From Neckera pumila (Eukaryota; Streptophyta; Bryopsida; Hypnales; Neckeraceae), in assembly GCA_963969595.1 (NCBI GenBank), contig OZ018414.1, positions 19,885,660-19,949,659 of the forward strand: a stretch of 64,000 bases of DNA, given 5' to 3'. The notes under the pieces are model-generated. The model saw only the letters and a list, made by a program, of their open reading frames with translations, was not told the origin of the DNA and did not search any database. Positions 45,290 to 55,830 of this stretch are shown here, piece by piece. The translations under genes were made by a program, and so were the position numbers. Numbering within the stretch: position 1 is the stretch's first letter; every line of letters begins with the position of its first letter.

Positions 45290-46400
45290 GATCTCCCCGA
45301 GAAGAAAGCTTGTAGTACTTGTCGCCTCGTTGCTTGATCCAAGACCGTCATCATCACTGTGCGCTTTAATAAAATCTCTGCCAAAATTTGTACTAGAACT
45401 GCAACACATGCATCATCACAAATTCCTGAAAATTTGATTTCCAAATGTCAGATCTAGAGCTCGTTCAGCCTTCATGCTCCAAAGCTAGCAATAAATTTAC
45501 CAAGGCTTCAAGTCAAATGCAGAATCTATAATTTGCTGGTGTAACGACAAGGAGGAAACAGCATCAAGATTCAAAAAACAAACCTAATAGTAAACTCAAA
45601 TGTCCATAGAACCCCGGAGACATGGATCCTACATACATCCTACATGACGACATCTAATGTGCTCCAGAACAATTGTTATATATAGAATGCTCCTGAGAAT
45701 GCCAATCTTGAACAGATCACAAGACCGGGATTACTTAATTTATCCTGGCGTTTCTTCAACTAAGACTCAAGAAAGATCAAGATAATGTATTGATAACGTG
45801 TTGATAATAGAAAACAAAATCAAACAACAAAGTATAATATAACCAAAGTATGCAAGAAGAAAAGAGAGTTAATATACTCAGAGTAAAGTAAATATATACC
45901 AAGGAGAGAAAATCTATAAATAGATCTCTTCCTCTACTATTGGCCCAAAGGATCCTTTAACTGAAGTAAACTAAAGTAAACTTTAATAAACTACAAGTGG
46001 AGAGCGTATCAAGATAAGATGTTTCTTAACACTCCTCCTTACTCGACATAACATTTAACTAAATTTCTATGCAATGTCATATACTATGATTTCTATATTC
46101 TAGCATTGGATCCGAGCGGGAAAAGATGAACGCGTGATCATAGGTGGTGGTGAATGAATTCAAATTGAATGCAACGCAATTGAAACAACGCGATGAGGGA
46201 GTACCGAACCTCAAACCGATGATCTGATGATGAGCTCTCCTCATCTCAAAGGCCGCGGAAGAAAAATGAAGCGAACTCAATTGTTGAAACCACAGACTCG
46301 TCTTTGAGCCTGCTACATTCAAATGGCTTCAACAAGAGTTTGGGGAGACTGAGAAGTGGAGAGAGAACCGAACTGTAACTCTCCCTAGTGTAAGTGTACC
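45290..46400 (-). pseudogene. Membrane-protein block F, decayed
   Basis: On the minus strand the leader (from about 46,400) runs to an ATG at about 45,353. The start is preserved: MMTVLDQATRR followed by an Ala-Phe-Phe-like run. The frame is lost after about 20 codons and the rest of the coding region is gone. A partial copia element interrupts the leader at 45,799-46,080. The outer part (46,250-46,400) pairs with block E in inverted orientation. Confidence 0.7.
45799..46031 (-). mobile_element. Truncated Ty1/Copia 3' end: LTR and polypurine tract
   Basis: Read on the minus strand, a polypurine tract AAGGAGGAG is followed by a 233-bp LTR that starts TGTTAAGAAACATC and ends TATTATCAACA. It includes TTTATAGATTTTCTCTCC. 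About 45 bp of internal sequence (to ~46,075) precedes the polypurine tract. No second LTR or target duplication is visible, so this is a broken 3' end, not a clean solo LTR. Confidence 0.65.
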
Positions 46401-46609
46401 TTGTTCATTGTTCATGACCTAATGTACGTGAAATCTATGATCTCCAAGAATTTATTACTGGAAGAAAGAAATCTATGTCCATGGTCCTTTTCAAAAATGG
46501 TATGATTTTGGGACAAATATGTGCATTTTTCATTTCCACTAGTGTGCCCTAAACCCTTGCCAAAGTCATCAAAAAAAATAAAATTAGAAAAAAAGTAATT
46601 TCTAATATT

Positions 46610-46765
46610 TAAATTCATAAAATGTTTGAAATTCAATAACTTTCACACTGTAGGCCTGAACACTATGAAACAAAGCCGGTGCAATCTTAATTGCCGAGAG
46701 CTTTTTGACAGTATCAAGAACATGACAGGGGGACGCACGGTCAAGGAGATCTAAATGTAACAATA
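46610..46765. repeat. R repeat, copy at block F
   Basis: GTTTGAAATTCAATAACTTTCAC, ACACTATGAAACAAAGCCGGTGC, GAGAGCTTTTTGACAGTATCAAGAA, GGAGATCTAAATGTAAC. It is closest to the copy at block E. Confidence 0.8.
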
Positions 46766-48217
46766 TATAATATATAAATCCTAACTTAAGGTTTGGATGA
46801 TATTTTTGAAAATCATCCATTGTCATCCTCAAAAAGATAACCATGAAAGAAGGAGACCTCTCACCAAGATGTTTTGCCAAAAAACATTTAATTTTTCATA
46901 TACTTACATTAATCTTGAAAGTCATCCAACAATCACTTTTTGACCTCATTGTCATTGTCCTTGCAGAGTCAATGGATGGAGCCCTTTGATTGAAAGAACA
47001 ACCTCAATATTTTTTGCTTTTAAATTTGATATCCTATGTCACTAAATATGATTGAGCATAAATGATTTCATTATATTTTTTAAGAATGAAAGTATATGCT
47101 TTTTTAAAACTAGTGAAACTATGTTGAATTATTGAAGAAAATACATGTCAAATATTCCGTACAATGTACAAATTTAAATTTTGAATATTTGTAGATAAGG
47201 GTATATTACATAGAGTAAATGGCAATCATTGTTGTAAACAAGAGTTCCTTATCATTTTATAATTAGAAAATCAACACTCTGTGCCAAAAGTTGAAATTGG
47301 AGTAAATTTTTATAATTTGGGATATTTTCAAATTTTCACTTGGTGTAGAAAATAGACTTGCTTAGAAATGTTGTACAAATCATCAAGCAAGAATATCAAA
47401 AAAAAATACTCACGGGGGGCATTGATTAGTTTTCAAAAAAACAAATCAAGATTCAAACTCATCATAAAACTCTCTTGTTCAAATTTTAAGTTCAAATTGA
47501 CAAGTTGTCCTGAAAAGAATCTAACTTTAAAAATAACAAATGAAATCTAACGTCATGTTTTTAAAATGGTTTTTAAATTCCTTTTAATTTGATTTCTTAA
47601 AAATTGATTTGAAACACATCAATATAGTCTACACCAAGTTGAAATTGTATTCAATATATGAATATTAATTTTATTTGCATGAAACAAGTTCGGAACATTG
47701 AAACATTTGATCTCAACACTTCTATAAAAATACTCACATGTCAAGCTTATGAAAATAATTTCTTTTAAGATTTGATGCAATCTAAAATATTTTGATTAAT
47801 TTTTTATTTGAATTACATAAGTAAATGTTGAATGGCTTTCCATTAATACAACATGTACTATTAGTAGTAGAAAAATGAGCTCTCTCTTTTGTTGGACTAA
47901 AATTCAAAATTATATGTACATTAGAAGAAAGTATAAATTATAAGCACAATTTTATGCGGACTATCAAGTTGTCATCAATTCAACTCTTGTGACCTATCAT
48001 CAATCTTTTGTCTCTTTTTGTGAATTTCTACTACAAGTTAGAAACTCTAGAAAATAACATTTTTTGGACACATGTAATCGTAGGATCTTGTAGTACATTG
48101 GTTTCTATGTACATATACACTGTAGTTATACACCATATATATATAAATCTAGAAAACCAATTTCAAAATGTATCTTTAAATCTTCTACTGCAGCTACATA
48201 TATTTATAAATATACGG

Positions 48218-48258
<41 letters not shown>

Positions 48259-48365
48259 CATTCTACTAAAGCTTTCTTTGTATATATAAATCTAGAAACT
48301 AGTTTCAAAACATCATACAATGACTTTTTAACCATGTAGTCAAAAGTTATGAAAATTGCTAGGCC
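46766..48365. repeat. Inverted-repeat arm, reverse (inner part)
   Basis: 46,830-47,060 pairs with 38,995-39,240 and 47,770-48,010 pairs with 38,340-38,580. The intervening 47,060-47,770 has no partner that I found. An (AT)n run lies at 48,220-48,257. No gene. Confidence 0.55.
48220..48257. repeat. (AT)n microsatellite
   Basis: About 19 AT units between ATACGGTGA and AACATTC. Confidence 0.95.
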
Positions 48366-50708
48366 TTAATTCCTAAAGGACCAAGGCCTTTTTTCTGCTA
48401 GAAAACACTCAAAATTGCCATTTCTATAGCAAAGAGTAAAAGAATTGAAAATTATTTTTTTTGCACATCTAACCATAGGATCTTACACCTAATTAATATA
48501 AAAACGTGTGGAAAAATTTTCAGAATTTTTTAACCCCATAGATTGCAAGATATTTGTGTTTAAAGTGAAAAAAATAAGTTTATCAGGACATTGTGGGACT
48601 AGATTATTTGAATTTTGACTTTCTTAATTTTAACTTTTTGCATTCTAGTTTTGAGCTTTACATCTTTCTTGTGGAAAATTGAGTTGAAAATCTAGAATGA
48701 AAACAAAAATTCAAAAAAAATTAATTTTAATACTTCAAAGAATTATTAAGTAGAAGTAGGTACAAGATAGCAGGAAAATCTAAATTATTAATGTCTCTAA
48801 AATGGAATTAAAATTCACGAATCCCAATTGTAAGATTGTTCTAGCAAGCAAACAAAACCATGTAGAACTTTTCTTTTTCAAAAATTATAAAAATTGCATT
48901 AAAAAATGAATCCTACAAATTATTTTTTCAAGATTCTCAATTTGCCCAAAAAACAAGATTGTCCATAATTTTTTCATAAAATATCCAAATGGAATAAATC
49001 AAAGCTTTCTAGATAGAAAAAAATATTATTCATGAGAAAAAAAAGAAAAACTTAAAATTCAAATTTTCAAATTTTTTTTTGCTAACCACTCTACCCCCCC
49101 CCCCCCCCCCCCCGCCCCCCCACCACCACCCCCACCACCACCCCCACCACCACCCCCACCACCACCACCACCACCACCCCCACCACCACCCCCACCACCA
49201 CCCCCACCCCCACCACCCCCACCCCCACCCCCACCACCACCCCCACCACCACCACCCCCACCCCCACCACCACCCCCACCCCCACCACCACCACCACCAC
49301 CGCCACCCCCCACCCCCACCCCCACCACCGCCACCGCCACCGCCACCACCACCCCCACCCCCACCACCGCCACCGCCACCCCCACCACCACCACCACCAC
49401 CACCACCGCCACCGCCACCGCCACCGCCGCCACCCCCCACCGCCACCCCCACCCCCACCACCCCCCCCACCCACCACCACCCCCACCACCACCCCCACCC
49501 CCACCCCCACCACCCCCACCACCACCCCCACCACCACCCCCACCCCCACCCCCACCACCCCCCACCCCCACCCCCACCACCCCCACCACCACCCCCACCA
49601 CCCCCACCCCCACCACCCCCACCCCCACCACCCCCACCCCCACCGCCACCCCCACCACCACCACCACCACCACCACCCCCACCCCCGCCACCACCACCAC
49701 CCCCACCACCACCACCACCCCCACCACCACCACCACCCCCACCACCACCCCCACCACCCCCACCACCCCCACCACCACCACCACCACCACCACCACCACC
49801 ACCACCACCACCACCACCACCACCACCACCACCACCACCACCCCCACCCCCACCCCCACCCCCACCGCCACCGCCACCGCCACCACCACCACCACCACCA
49901 CCACCACCACCACCACCACCCCCACCGCCACCCCCCACCACCACCACCACCACCACCACCACCACCACCACCACCACCCCCACCCCCACCGCCACCGCCA
50001 CCGCCACCACCACCACCACCACCACCACCACCACCACCACCACCACCACCACCACCACCACCACCACCCCCACCACCACCACCACCACCACCACCACCAC
50101 CACCACCACCACCACCACCACCACCACCACCACCACCACCACCACCACCACCACCACCACCACCACCACCACCACCACCACCACCACCACCACCACCACC
50201 ACCACCACCCCCACCCCCACCCCCACCCCCACCGCCACCACCACCACCACCACCACCACCACCACCACCACCACCACCCCCACCGCCACCCCCACCCCCA
50301 CCACCACCACCACCACCACCACCACCACCACCACCACCACCACCACCACCACCACCACCCCCACCCCCACCGCCACCACCACCACCACCACCACCACCAC
50401 CACCACCACCACCACCACCACCACCACCACCACCACCACCACCACCACCACCACCACCACCACCACCACCACCACCACCACACACACACACACACACACA
50501 CACCACCTTTCCAATACTTCTTCACTATTTGGGGCATAACTTTTGTTCCTAGGCACCAAAGATAAAAAAAATTATTATTTTACAAAGCTATTTAGTTTTT
50601 CATTCTTCAAAAAAAGTTTTGAAAAATCAAGACAAAAATTCAACTCGTAGGTACCCGCCCAAAATTCCCATTTGTCCTTCAAATGGACAATGGTCCTTTA
50701 GGGTTTAA
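48366..50708. mobile_element. TTAA-flanked element swollen by a satellite
   Basis: Left TTAATTCCTAAAGGACC, right (reverse complement) TTAAACCCTAAAGGACC, with the subterminal hairpin TTGTCC-TTCAAAT-GGACAA at the right. Orientation is opposite to the 34.3-kb and 38.6-kb copies. Without the CCA satellite the element would be about 0.93 kb, matching the 910-bp copy. Confidence 0.78.
49094..50504. repeat. Giant CCA/CCCCCA satellite
   Basis: About 1.4 kb built almost only from C and A on this strand. It starts with a poly-C run, continues as mixed CCACCCCCACC and CCGCC variants, becomes purer (CCA)n toward the right, and ends in (CA)n. It sits between GCTAACCACTCTAC and CACCTTTCCAATACTTC, a site that in the 38.6-kb relative reads as a short GGAGAGAGGAGG stretch. 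The minus strand is G-rich (GGTGGGGGTGG) and could form G-quadruplexes. All six frames stay largely open here for trivial reasons. Confidence 0.97.
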
Positions 50709-52786
50709 AGCTACACCTTGGGCACATCTTGTGTGAAAATTTCAAAGGAAAAAAACAAAAATTTTGTTCGTAGTAAGTTGTCCAAAATCACTGTGTTTTG
50801 CCCAAAAATGGTGTTTGGTCCTCTAGGGTTTAAACTTTTACTCATTTTAACTTGCAAACGACTTTGACTTTCATATTTGGAATGATGATAAAGTATTTCA
50901 ACGTGAAATTTTACTAAAGTTATGCTGATTCCATTTAAATTCCCTTAAACTTTAAGACATTATGGTAGTTAGCACATTTGTATATTCATTTATATAATAA
51001 GTAAAAAATATCATAAATTCAAAAAAAGATTTAGACATCCACTCCTTTATGACTTTAGGTTTTAAAACAAAACGCAAATATGCTATAAAATATGGTGTCT
51101 TCAGCTTATTTAAAATTTTATCAAAAAAAGATAATTATGGCATAAAACTCCAAAAAAATTAATAATTGATATAATTGATGTTCTATACTCTTTAGTGGGA
51201 AAACAAGAAGTGTGGGCCCTCAAGAATCACCTAAAAAATGACATATCAAAGAAAGTCAAAACATAAATGCAGTATGAGCATAGGAATTAAATTTAACAAA
51301 TCCATTTAACAAATCCTCCCAAATGCTCATCTACATCATATCCAGTAATTACATAAGCTTGCGCCAATATTATGCAAATCCATATGCAAATTGTAATTCA
51401 TCACAAACATTATTTCTCACATAGTGCATTTACACTTTATAAGGTAGGATTTGCATCCACATTCCCCTTCCAAGTGCATCTCCCCACAACAAACGTTGTG
51501 CATTTCTAAGATAGGATTTCTACCTACATCGCCCTCCCATCTACCTTAATCCAGTCCAAAAATTGAAGATTAAAACGTAGAAACTGAAAGCTGCAAACAC
51601 AAAAAAACAACTATCTGAAAATCAACTGAATGAATATATGCTTGATTTATGTCAAAAATTAATAATTGATATAATTGATGTTCTATATTCTTTAGTGGGA
51701 AAAAGACAAAATATACTCATTTGTTCATAATAAGGCAACAACATTGCAAATAGAAATAACCATAACAAATTTTAATAAGAAGATAGAGATAGAAATATAA
51801 CTTTGATTTATTATATTGGAAAAAAAAATTCAAAGGTTTTCTTACCTAGCACTAAAAAATAGAAATTAATGGAATCTTAGTGATTCAAGTTTGTATTACT
51901 AATCTAAGAAATGCATTGGAAGAAAGCTTCTTATATAAATTTATTTTCCACTGAAATAAAATGTTGCAATCAATGGGTGATTGCAAGAAGCGCTTGTACC
52001 ACTATTTGTTGTGTTTTTCAATTGCTAGAAATTAGTACCATCAATACTATGATTACGACTTGGTACTATTTTTTGGTTGAATTTGGGAAGTTTAGACATG
52101 AGTTTCTTCTCTATTTATCCATACAAACAAATAAAATTCACTTTTCATCCTTCTTCTTTTCTAAAACATATTTGGTAGGTAATTTTGAGTATTTCGTAGT
52201 ATTTAGAAATGCACACCAATTTATGCACACCAATTTATGCACACCAATTGTTTTTGGTGAATTACTATAGATATAGTGTGCTCCAGTCAAAATTACAAAA
52301 AAAACGGCTACACTTTTACGATTTTTTTTTGTCCATTGCTATAAACTTTCCTAAAAAGGCATGCATCAAAGAAAAATTGAATTTGCAAATATTCATAAAC
52401 TTACCACTAGAACAATTAGATTATAGACCTTTTGAAGCAAGAGTCTAAGGCATTTGCAATGTTATTTTTTGAAACTCTTCTACAAAAAATTAGGTAAGGG
52501 GGATATGAGATGAGGTTGTAAAATTTCAAGGCTTTAACCCTAAAAGAAAGGTATTCAAAAGTATTCAAAAGCCCTCAAATGTCAAGTATGATAAACCTTT
52601 GGAAATACTATTACACAATCATTATATTTATGAAAAATATCCAAAAATATATATTAAAACCACACTCTCCTTTTGCAACCGTGGAAAAAAATTTCATGGC
52701 AATTCGAGTAAAACTCCAAAAGTTATGAATCTCAATTGTCATACAAAGTTTGACACAAAATAATTCAAGTATTTCTTGCAATCACC
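50709..52786. repeat. Inverted-repeat arm, reverse (outer part), and spacer
   Basis: 50,830-51,900 pairs in reverse with 37,400-38,340 (CATTTGTATATTCATTTATATAATAAG, TTTTAAAACAAAACGC). At 51,164-51,220 and 51,656-51,705 a 50-bp stretch is directly repeated (AATTAATAATTGATATAATTG...TTTAGTGGGAAAA). A short triplet of TTTATGCACACCAA lies at 52,210-52,250. No gene is supported; the 119- and 79-codon plus frames at 51.9-52.4 kb lack motifs. Confidence 0.5.
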
Positions 52787-53143
52787 CATTAGAAAAAAAA
52801 TCTGGTCTTTAGAAGGCTGCTCCACAGTCCTCTAAGGTACCTTGAAATTTACTCTTTTTTGCTCAAAAATTAGTTTTTCCCCTATTTCCGCACAGCAGTT
52901 TCTGCTGCGATAGTGGCACAGGAACCAAAATTTGTGAATAAAACATTAATATATATTTTTTTTAATCTTAAATAAATATTTAAAAAATTAAAAAAAAATT
53001 CTACAAAATTTGAGGCTCTGTCAAGTAGTCAGCTGCTCTAACTACTCACCGCAGCAATTAGCTGAAGTGACAGACCAAGCTTTTTAATAGCTTAGTTTAT
53101 CACTCCGGAGCACCCCTCTGGAGGACTGATATTTCTTCTAATG
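52787..53143. mobile_element. CATTAG-type MITE, copy 4
   Basis: 357 bp. Left CATTAGAAAAAAAATCTGG, right (reverse complement) CATTAGAAGAAATATCAGTCC. The interior is the reverse complement of copy 2 (TGCTGCGATAGTGGCACAGGAACC). It is absent from the paralogous DNA at 8.4-8.8 kb. Confidence 0.8.
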
Positions 53144-53259
53144 CCCAACACAAGTTACCAATCATGAAACTTGACACCATAACTAGTTGTTGACTTTTCA
53201 ATGCTAACATGGCACCATCCCATTGACAACCCTTCACCATTGCCATTACACTTGCAACT

Positions 53260-53521
53260 TGTAAAGCCCTGGAGAGGCGCCCCTCATTCATTTGAGGGGT
53301 GCCTCACATACAAGAGATCACCCCGACAACCTCATAGAGGTGACGTCACGGGGCTGACCTTGTGAGGCCGCCATTGTGAGCTCCTCTCTTGGGCTTTACA
53401 TAGGGAGAGACCCTCGGAGGAGGACCTCCCGGAATAGGGCGTTCGGCAGTCTGTCGGTCTACACCTTCTTGTCAGGTGCCCTATTCCGGGAGGCCCTCCT
53501 CCTCCTCCCTCTCCCTTTACA
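53260..53521. mobile_element. Nested palindromic insertion
   Basis: TGTAAAGCCC...GGGCTTTACA encloses 53,260-53,400. The adjacent 53,401-53,521 is a second palindrome (GACCTCCCGGAATAGGGC facing GCCCTATTCCGGGAGGCC), ending TTTACA. A further stem GGCGCCCCTCA/TGAGGGGTGCC lies inside the first. The paralogue at about 8,690-8,710 reads straight across (CTACAACTCATAACC), proving insertion. Confidence 0.8.
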
Positions 53522-53609
53522 TAACCTTCTTTCCTTTCAACTTGCTTCCTACACCCTTGGATCATGAAGAGCAAAGGTTGTGATTGAAAAATGTACAACT
53601 AGGTATGTA

Positions 53610-53653
53610 TTAGATAAGTGATGAACCGCTAGCGCGGCTCATTGTTTATCTAA
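53610..53653. repeat. Palindromic mini-element, inverted copy
   Basis: TTAGATAA...CCGCTAGCGCGGCTC...TTATCTAA, the reverse complement of the 9.4-kb mini-element. It abuts the left edge of block D. Confidence 0.5.
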
Positions 53654-53654
53654 T

Positions 53655-54545
53655 ACATAACCTTATCTTTCACATGACACAATGTAGTCAAAAACATGCA
53701 AATAAGTTTCAACCCATAACACCATCCTCCTCACTCTTTGAGACCGAGAGTTGTCTTGTAGATCTCCAAGATTTTACGATACTGATCTAGATTGGAGGAG
53801 AGGATATGTCCAATAACCAAGTAGGGCTTCATGTCGTAATCAGTATACAGTGGAAAGAATGACCTTATGAAGAAAATCATTGATAGTTCAACAAAAGAAA
53901 ACTAAGCTTATACTGCAATAATACTGCAATAACTGGAGATATGAACTCAACCAGTGACCTGGTGCATTCAATTGATAGTACCATTCACAGAGATATCTCC
54001 ATTGGGAATGAGTGTATGCCAGGGATTTCATGGCAGCTCTGCTGCACTCAAAGATATCCTTGAGTCAGTGCTTTGCTGATGGCAACTTTAGTCCGAGGCA
54101 TTTCAGTCTAAACCTCAGCTATCAATTCCGGCAAATGCCTAAACAACACTCTCTCTACTTTCAACTTGTACCTGCTTCCGATCCTTCCAGACTATTGTAA
54201 AGAAAAAACACTTAAGCTTCTTGACGTTCTGTCATCAAGATACTACATACTTGCATGGAAGCTTTACCAGACATTTATGTCACCTCAGCTATGCTCTAAA
54301 TCCGACGCAGCCTGATGTCAAATCCAGAATCCGTGGAAAAATCAACAGCCGCCAATCATGTTTGATCTTCAGGTCAAAAATGCAAATCAAGATTGTACCT
54401 CCAGTTCGCGAAAATCTTGACGAGATGCCAGCTCCAAAGAAGGAAACCGTCTCCATCTGCTCCTTGTCATGGATTACAAAAGATTTGCTCACTGGCAAGA
54501 AACTTTCATGCGGATGCACCCGGTCACTCCAGCATGTGATTTAAC
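53655..54545. repeat. Block D 3' flank
   Basis: Direct copy of the block A flank. At 54,221-54,544 a 107-codon plus-strand frame contains the shared segment VPPVRENLDEMPAPKKETVS followed by ICSLSWITKDLLTGKK. The same residues appear with stops or shifts in A, B and C. This may be a captured coding fragment or simply the conserved 3' UTR. Confidence 0.6.
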
Positions 54546-55100
54546 CTAAATAGACACTTGACGCTCATACTGAGTCAATTGACTGCTACGTGGTTGGCAG
54601 CACGGCAGCCATTCCGGTTTCCAATACGCCGTTGCTGCCAAAGAAACACTGCACAAAAACACGAGCACTCCTAAGGTGACTCCAAGAATCAACGCCACGT
54701 TTGATTGCTTCGACGAGAGAATTGGAGAGGTTATTGGCGCCTCAGATGCAGGAGATGGTGAAAGTATCCTCGGTGGCAAGTCTGTCCCAGGCGTGTTGTC
54801 ATCACTAGGAGAAATTAGTGCCGGTCGCGAATTAGGAGGTGACGTGGGAGACCGAGGACTCGAAGGGCTCGGTGCAGAGGCATTTCCAGAGACAACCGGC
54901 TCAGGTGCTGGTACCGCAGCTAGCTTCCTCTCCGTGCGATCGTGCACCTCAACATCTGGAGAACACCTGCGTGACTTGATGTTGCCAGAAATTGGAGAGT
55001 TGGAGGCTAATGCGCAGCAAGAAAATGTGAGGAGCAAAACTAAGAAGAAGAAAGCTTGTACTGCTCGTCGCCTCGTCGCTTGATCCAAGACCGCCATCAT
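54546..55100 (-). CDS. Small proline-rich type I membrane protein, copy D
   Basis: 184 residues from MMAVLDQATRRRAVQ. Signal peptide AFFFLVLLLTFSCCALA; ectodomain with PAPEPVVSGNASAPSPSSPR and DDNTPGTDLPPRILSPSPAS; transmembrane helix VALILGVTLGVLVFLCSVSL. The tail is the most divergent (WLPCCQPRSSQLTQYERQVSI as a basic, Cys-containing end). An open 20-codon extension upstream (MCCSSSTDFGR) is less likely because the other copies start at MM. No USP or TPR fragment and no R repeat are found beside it. Confidence 0.6.
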   Translation of the reverse strand: MMAVLDQATRRRAVQAFFFLVLLLTFSCCALASNSPISGNIKSRRCSPDVEVHDRTERKLAAVPAPEPVVSGNASAPSPSSPRSPTSPPNSRPALISPSDDNTPGTDLPPRILSPSPASEAPITSPILSSKQSNVALILGVTLGVLVFLCSVSLAATAYWKPEWLPCCQPRSSQLTQYERQVSI

Positions 55101-55830
55101 TATGATTACTGCTCTATAAAATCTCCGTCGGCCAAAATCTGTGCTAGAACTGCAACACACAAATTACTTTAAAAAAATTATTTCCAACTACTCCAAATCT
55201 CTGTCAGATCTAGAGCTCACTCAGCCTTCATGCTCCAATGCTAGCAATCAATTCACCAAGGCTTTACACTGCAGAGTCTACAATTTGCTGGTGCAACGTC
55301 AAGGAGGAAATAGCTCCAAGATCCTACTGAAACAAACCTAATAGCAAACTCAACTCAAATGTCCACATAACCCGGAGACATGGTTCCTACATGCATTCTA
55401 CCTAACGACATTCAATTTGGAGCAGAAGAATTGTATAGAATGCTCCTGAGAATACTAAAACAGATCACGAGACCGGGATTACATTTCTCCTGGCGTTTCT
55501 TCGACCTCAGCTCAAAAAAATCACGAAACAATCTCGGTGATGGAATTGAGCCTGAGTTCATTGCTTGTTTGCTCACACCAAGTCGATCACGATCAGTCTG
55601 CGTGCATTGGAGCGGGAAAAGATGAGTGCGTGATCGTCGGTGTTGTTGAATGAACTCGAATGCAACTCCAGTGCAACGCGATGAGGGTGTACCGAACATT
55701 GAGGCGCAAAAACTGAGGATCTGTGCTACAGGGAAGGGATTGCGGGTTCCGCAATTGAAGTGAGAGCAGTACGCTGAGTTCAGTGGAGTCGGGAAGCATT
55801 CCATCAGAAGCATTCTTCAGGGAAACCCAA
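55101..55830 (-). promoter_or_regulatory. Leader and promoter of membrane-protein copy D
   Basis: Conserved leader as in A to C, but with the variant CAGTCTGCGTGCATTGGAGCGGG that is also seen in E and F. The copy thus mixes features of both subgroups. Confidence 0.5.

Noticed and set aside
49030..50559. Four open frames of 471-509 codons (poly-Gly/Trp/Val or poly-Pro/His/Thr)
   Set aside because: They are the trivial translation of a CCA/CCCCCA satellite, open in most frames at once, with no natural termini.
54221..54544. 107-codon plus-strand frame in the block D 3' flank as a confirmed gene
   Set aside because: The shared residues are interrupted by stops or shifts in the other three copies and the opposite strand is equally open, so coding status is not supported.
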